Source of the DNA: Bacteroidaceae bacterium
GTDB lineage: Bacteria > Bacteroidota > Bacteroidia > Bacteroidales > Bacteroidaceae
Direction of reading: 5' to 3'
Assembly: GCA_017481875.1 (NCBI GenBank)
Contig: JAFUOP010000007.1
Span: 1 to 34,586, forward strand
Length of the DNA: 34,586 nucleotides
Position 1 is the first letter of the stretch. Each line of letters begins with the position of its first letter. Under the pieces are notes generated by a model. That model did not search any database. It was not told the origin of the DNA and worked only from the letters and a program-made list of their open reading frames with translations. The position numbers and the translations under genes were made by a program. Of this stretch, positions 31,345 to 34,586 are shown piece by piece.

Positions 31345-32514
31345 ATGAAATACAATTTTGACGAGATAATACCTCGCAAAAACAGCGACTGTCTGAAATA
31401 TGACAAGTTGCAGGAGATGTTTGGCACCGATGATGCCCTGTCTATGTGGATTGCCGATATGGATTTCCGTACCCCACCTTTTGTAATAGAGGCCCTGCGC
31501 CGTCGCCTGGACCACGAGGTGCTGGGCTACACATTCTGCTCTCCAAAGTGGAAGCCCTCCATTCAAAACTGGGTATCCCGCCACTATGGCTGGGAAGTGA
31601 AAGAGGAGGAGATTGGCTTTGTGGGCGGCATAGTACCCGCAATATCATTTGCCGTTCAGTGCTTCACTGCACCCGGGGATAAAATACTTATTCAACCCCC
31701 TGTGTATCACCCCTATCATCACGTGGTGAAGGACCTTGGCCGCACATTGGTGTATAACCCCTTGCGCCTTGTCGATGGGCAGTACGAAATTGACTTCGAG
31801 GATTTCGAGAACAAAATTGTGGGTTGCAAATTGTTCCTCCTGTGCAACCCCCACAACCCCGGAGGTCGCGTGTGGAATGCCGATGAACTTGTGCGCATAG
31901 CCGATATTTGTGCAAAGAACGGCGTTATCGTCATTTCCGACGAGATACATTGCGACATGGCACTCACAGGCTACAAACACACCGTTTTTGCCACGGTGAG
32001 CGAGGCCGCTGCGCAGAACTCCGTAACCCTTATGGCTGCAAGCAAAACATTTAACATTGCCGGCCTCAAAAGTTCGTACCACATAATACAGAACGAGGCT
32101 TTGCGCAAGCAATACAGCGAGTATCTCACACGCAGCGAGCTCGACACAGCCCACCTCTTTGCAACCACAGCCGTTGCCGTGGCATACAACGAGGGCGACG
32201 AGTGGCTTGCGCAAATGCTGCAATATGTAGAAGAGAATATAGCCTTCTTGGATAAATACCTCAAGGAGAATATGCCCAAGATATCATTCATACGCCCGCA
32301 AGCATCGTACCTTGTGTTCCTCGATGCCCGCGAGCTTGGTATGCCCCAAGAGAGGCTTGTGGAGTTCTTCCTCAAAGAGGCCAAGGTTGCTATGAACGAT
32401 GGCACAATGTTCGGTCAAGAGGGAGCCGGCTTTATGCGTATGAACTTGGGTTGCCCCCGTGCAACGCTCCAGCAAGCCCTTGAGCAGATAAAAGCAGCAT
32501 ACGACAGGTTGTAG
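31345..32514 (+). CDS. PatB/MalY-type class I/II aminotransferase (probable C-S lyase)
   Basis: A 389-residue PLP enzyme of the cystathionine beta-lyase PatB/MalY branch, which cleaves C-S bonds in cystathionine or cysteine conjugates. Branch markers are ALSMWIADMDFRTPPFVIEALRRR near the start, IQPPVYHPYHHVV, LLCNPHNPGGRVW, ISDEIHCDMAL, and the PLP lysine in TLMAASKTFNIAGLKSS. It ends a compact trio with the peptidase and ABC ATPase, possibly linked to sulfur or peptide use; that is speculative. A terminator follows at 32561. Confidence 0.93.
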   Translation: MKYNFDEIIPRKNSDCLKYDKLQEMFGTDDALSMWIADMDFRTPPFVIEALRRRLDHEVLGYTFCSPKWKPSIQNWVSRHYGWEVKEEEIGFVGGIVPAISFAVQCFTAPGDKILIQPPVYHPYHHVVKDLGRTLVYNPLRLVDGQYEIDFEDFENKIVGCKLFLLCNPHNPGGRVWNADELVRIADICAKNGVIVISDEIHCDMALTGYKHTVFATVSEAAAQNSVTLMAASKTFNIAGLKSSYHIIQNEALRKQYSEYLTRSELDTAHLFATTAVAVAYNEGDEWLAQMLQYVEENIAFLDKYLKENMPKISFIRPQASYLVFLDARELGMPQERLVEFFLKEAKVAMNDGTMFGQEGAGFMRMNLGCPRATLQQALEQIKAAYDRL

Positions 32515-32560
32515 AAGGATAAACCTATTTGGTTTTTGACACCTTGCACACTATCTTAAT

Positions 32561-32594
32561 ACCCCGAAACGGCACTCCGTTTCGGGGTATCTTT
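32561..32594 (+). terminator. Terminator of the peptidase-ABC-PatB unit
   Basis: accccgaaacgg (32561-32572) pairs perfectly with ccgtttcggggt (32577-32588), then ATCTTTC. Confidence 0.85.
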
Positions 32595-32743
32595 CAAATT
32601 TTAGTTAAAAAATAAAAAATTTAATCATTTTGCCGAAGTTTCCCATTTTAACATTTGCAAAAAAAGAATCATTATAACATTTTTGCATCGTCCACTAGAT
32701 GGAAGAGTACAGATGAAAGATAACAGATAACCAAAAAACACAA

Positions 32744-32881
32744 ATGCAAACAGGTAATACAATATACTGCAACAGTCCCGGTAGGGTAACAGGCAAGCTT
32801 TCTTGTCTTTGTTGTGATGCGTTGAATTACAATACTTTGCAACTACCTCCCCCGAATGTAAATATAAGATATAAAATATAA
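32744..32881 (+). CDS. Possible 45-residue small protein
   Basis: ATG 32744 to TAA 32881 encodes 45 residues with a cysteine cluster (GKLSCLCCDALNYN) followed by TLQLPPPNV. The stop codon lies immediately before a strong terminator (32883), as if the transcript ends with the gene. There is no signal peptide and I do not recognise the family. A hairpin aacaggcaag...cttgtctttgtt (about 32790-32815) within the frame leaves open that this is a small RNA instead. I saw no exact TAnnTTTG promoter upstream. Confidence 0.35.
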   Translation: MQTGNTIYCNSPGRVTGKLSCLCCDALNYNTLQLPPPNVNIRYKI

Positions 32882-32882
32882 T

Positions 32883-32933
32883 GCGCTATCGTGCGGCACA
32901 GCAACGTGCCCTGCGGTAGCGCGCTTTTTTTTT
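32883..32933 (+). terminator. Strong terminator before the fimbrillin region
   Basis: gcgctatcg (32883-32891) pairs with cggtagcgc (32914-32922, one wobble), and inner ggcac (32895-32899) pairs with gtgcc (32906-32910). Nine T follow. Downstream, gataacagagta is repeated twice (near 32935-32960). Confidence 0.9.
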
Positions 32934-33026
32934 AGATAACAGAGTACAGATAACAGAGTAAAAGCCGTCAGGCTGGGGCGTTAGCCCACTTTAGTAGCCT
33001 TTAATGCTCCTTAATAGCTTTTATAA

Positions 33027-33224
33027 ATGAAAAACAATAAACAACCAATGAAACAGGAAAAATCGAAAAAAGAATTTTACACACCGCCCATTGCTATGGT
33101 GGTGAATATTGAGACTTCCCGGATATTGGCAGGTTCCTTTACAGGTAATGCACCGGATAGCGACGATAGCGAGTTCGGTGCACCGGCGCAGCGTCGCGGG
33201 CAATGGGGCGATTTGTGGAAATAA
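33027..33224 (+). CDS. Small Bacteroidales protein with acidic C-terminus
   Basis: 65 residues (58 if translation starts at Met 33048, equally plausible). The core FYTPPIAMVVNIETSRILAGS followed by a Gly/Asp/Ser-rich tail and a Trp-containing end (QWGDLWK) fits a type of short protein I know from Bacteroidales genomes next to fimbrillin-like lipoproteins. These proteins have no assigned function; exported, short or leader-like roles have all been suggested by context only. There is no signal peptide. It is separated from the fimbrillin-like gene by 230 bases of repeats. Confidence 0.5.
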   Translation: MKNNKQPMKQEKSKKEFYTPPIAMVVNIETSRILAGSFTGNAPDSDDSEFGAPAQRRGQWGDLWK

Positions 33225-33227
33225 TAA

Positions 33228-33439
33228 ATGAGAAATGAAAAATGAGAAATGAGAAATGAAAAATGAGAAATATCGTGCCAATGAGTGAAAACAAAACTTG
33301 CTTATGTTTTTACAACGGCAACGCGTAAGAGCTTTGCTTGCGACGACTGAACCTTTAGGTTTACAAAGGAGTGCGACAAAGTCGCCTAAGCCGATATTCG
33401 ATGTAGTCAAATGAGAAATATCGTGCCAACGAGTGAAAA
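33228..33439 (+). repeat. Heptamer-like repeats and a 30-bp direct repeat
   Basis: From about 33228 to 33270 the sequence is built of AAATGAG / AAATGAA units. Its end, AATGAGAAATATCGTGCCAA..., 33262-33291, recurs at 33410-33439 with one change in 30 bases. Between the two copies are several small hairpins (aacc-ttt-aggtt type near 33350, gcgac-aaa-gtcgc near 33381). The GTGCCAACGAG core also occurs in the tandem repeat at the start of this window (near 7 and 91). Confidence 0.65.
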
Positions 33440-33454
33440 AAACAATAATTAAAA

Positions 33455-34586
33455 TATGAATAACATAGCATTTAAAATAAGTAGTAAAATGGCTGGAAGG
33501 ACATTTAATTTCTCCTTTATTCTTTTTGCTTTCTCCTTTTTATTCACCGCTTGCCAGCAGGACGACATCGTGCCCGACACACCCGCTGAGGGTAAGCTTG
33601 TACGACTCACTTTCGGCACTGCCGATGCCCCGGGCACGCGTGCCGTTTGGAAAGATGAGACCGGCAAAGGAAATCTTATTTTCAATTGGGACTCCCACCC
33701 TGCCAGTCCGCCAATGAAGGCTGTAATATCAGATGGGAGTTATTTTCTCCCTAACCATCCGACTTCTAATAATTGGAGCGAGTCACAATACCATACCGGG
33801 CTGATTGTTACTCCGCAGGAAGATCCTCACTATGCCACATTCGAGACGGAGCGTTATTATTTCGAAAATGAAATAAATACTCAAGCAAAGAAAATATTTG
33901 TCACGACTGGTTTCAATAATAATACCACCAGCAGTCCGTTTCTCTTCAATACCTCAATGCAGATGCCAAGCCTGTTTACCCAGCAAGCCTCACAGCAACC
34001 AGATTTCTTGAGAGATTGTATGATACTGTACGGCGAGGCAGAGATGAAGAATGGTAGCGCACTGATTCCATTCAAACATATTCCGGCTACTTTCCGCTTC
34101 ATCATCACCAACGAAAGACCTGCAGCGACGACAACCATCAAGAGTGTTCAGGTGTCTCTTGTTGATGCCGCTGGTAATGTCCAGCCGGTAGCAGCCAAGA
34201 CTTTAGCTCTACAAATCGAAATAGAGAACAACACCTTCGTAATATACTACGGTGGTAATACCTGGAATACTCATACCTCAATTACCACTTGGTTGGGACA
34301 AAACGGCACTGCTGTAGCGAAGGGAGAACAGTACATAGCATATGCTTTGGCACTGCCAGTAGGAAATGCTGATACTGGAATGCCCGACGAAAACGCCTTC
34401 AAGGACAAGAAAATCCAATTCACCATCGAGGCATCGGGCCCGGACAACGAACACCTCTCTTTCGAACTGGATGCAGACAAATTGGCCGCTGCCAATCCGG
34501 GCAATGTGTACAACTGGGTAGGCGGCAAGTCCTACACCATCCGTATGAGCTTGGATGATGGACTCTTGGTACAGGATATCACCGTG
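33455..34586 (+). CDS. Fimbrillin-like (Mfa/FimA-type) lipoprotein, 3' end missing
   Basis: Open from ATG 33455 to the window end (377 codons, no stop). The signal peptide is of lipoprotein type: basic start, hydrophobic FSFILFAFSFLF, lipobox FTAC then QQDD. The mature part is beta-rich with the pattern of Bacteroidales fimbrillins: KLVRLTFGTADAPGTRAVW near the start, a middle GSALIPFKHIPATFRFIIT (the conserved 'F-x-H-x-x-A-x-(F/L)-x-F' segment), and VYNWVGGKSYTIRMSLDDG at the end (N-K-x-Y-x-Y-like). Such proteins are surface-exported and may polymerise into pili or act as surface adhesins. It follows a small protein that commonly accompanies this family. Confidence 0.75.

Noticed and set aside
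32744-32881. Cobalamin or other known riboswitch before the fimbrillin region
   Set aside because: No B12-box or other conserved riboswitch core was found, and the unit ends in a terminator before any metabolic gene.

Overview
This window comes from a member of the Bacteroidales, probably a gut Bacteroidaceae or Prevotellaceae type. Several things point there. Promoters read TAnnTTTG or TAnnTTCG, the Bacteroidetes -7 element. Few starts have a Shine-Dalgarno sequence. LpxC and FabZ are fused, as is usual in this phylum, and the gene order purM-prfA-pyrF / lpxD-lpxC/fabZ-lpxA-PRiA4_ORF3-miaA matches the arrangement I know from Bacteroides. The window ends in a fimbrillin-like lipoprotein. No rRNA, tRNA, CRISPR array or intact insertion sequence was found.

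Layout. Bases 1-3258 are accessory and eroded: an 84-bp tandem repeat, a frameshifted gene coupled to a small secreted peptidoglycan amidase, a truncated second copy of that amidase, a hexapeptide acetyltransferase, a possible recombinase remnant and a group of structured palindromes. Bases 3259-9078 hold housekeeping and stress genes: guaA with a vestigial glutaminase domain, mscL, a tiny lipoprotein, gapA, an Hsp20 with a cysteine-rich insert, a RidA-like protein and an AlaX-type editing protein. Bases 9087-12113 form a compact putative defence locus: two PD-(D/E)XK nucleases of a PGN_0703-like type around a WYL regulator, with a RhuM-like gene scar at the right edge. Next come a membrane acyltransferase (12106-13053) and a PadR-PspC-PspC envelope-stress style operon (13608-16723).

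Bases 16871-25935 are mainly core genes on the minus strand: an outer-membrane protein, miaA, a PRiA4_ORF3 protein, the lipid A genes lpxA, lpxC/fabZ and lpxD, then pyrF, prfA and purM. Promoters upstream of lpxD and purM split these into two transcription units. From 26142 onward genes are mostly on the plus strand: a flavodoxin-fold oxidoreductase, a minus-strand glutaredoxin-like protein, a POT peptide transporter, a secreted S37-type peptidase behind a duplicated leader, an orphan ABC ATPase, a PatB/MalY aminotransferase, a small ORF ending at a terminator, a short acidic-tailed protein and a truncated fimbrillin-like lipoprotein.

The best candidate for a little-described system is the WYL/two-nuclease locus. 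The nucleases lie on opposite strands, the WYL gene overlaps the second one by ATGA, and two 15-bp near-palindromes sit at the divergent promoters as likely operators. Other notable items are the glutaminase-dead GuaA, the Hsp20 with ten cysteines in about 33 residues, and three palindromic repeats whose stem sequences change while pairing is kept.
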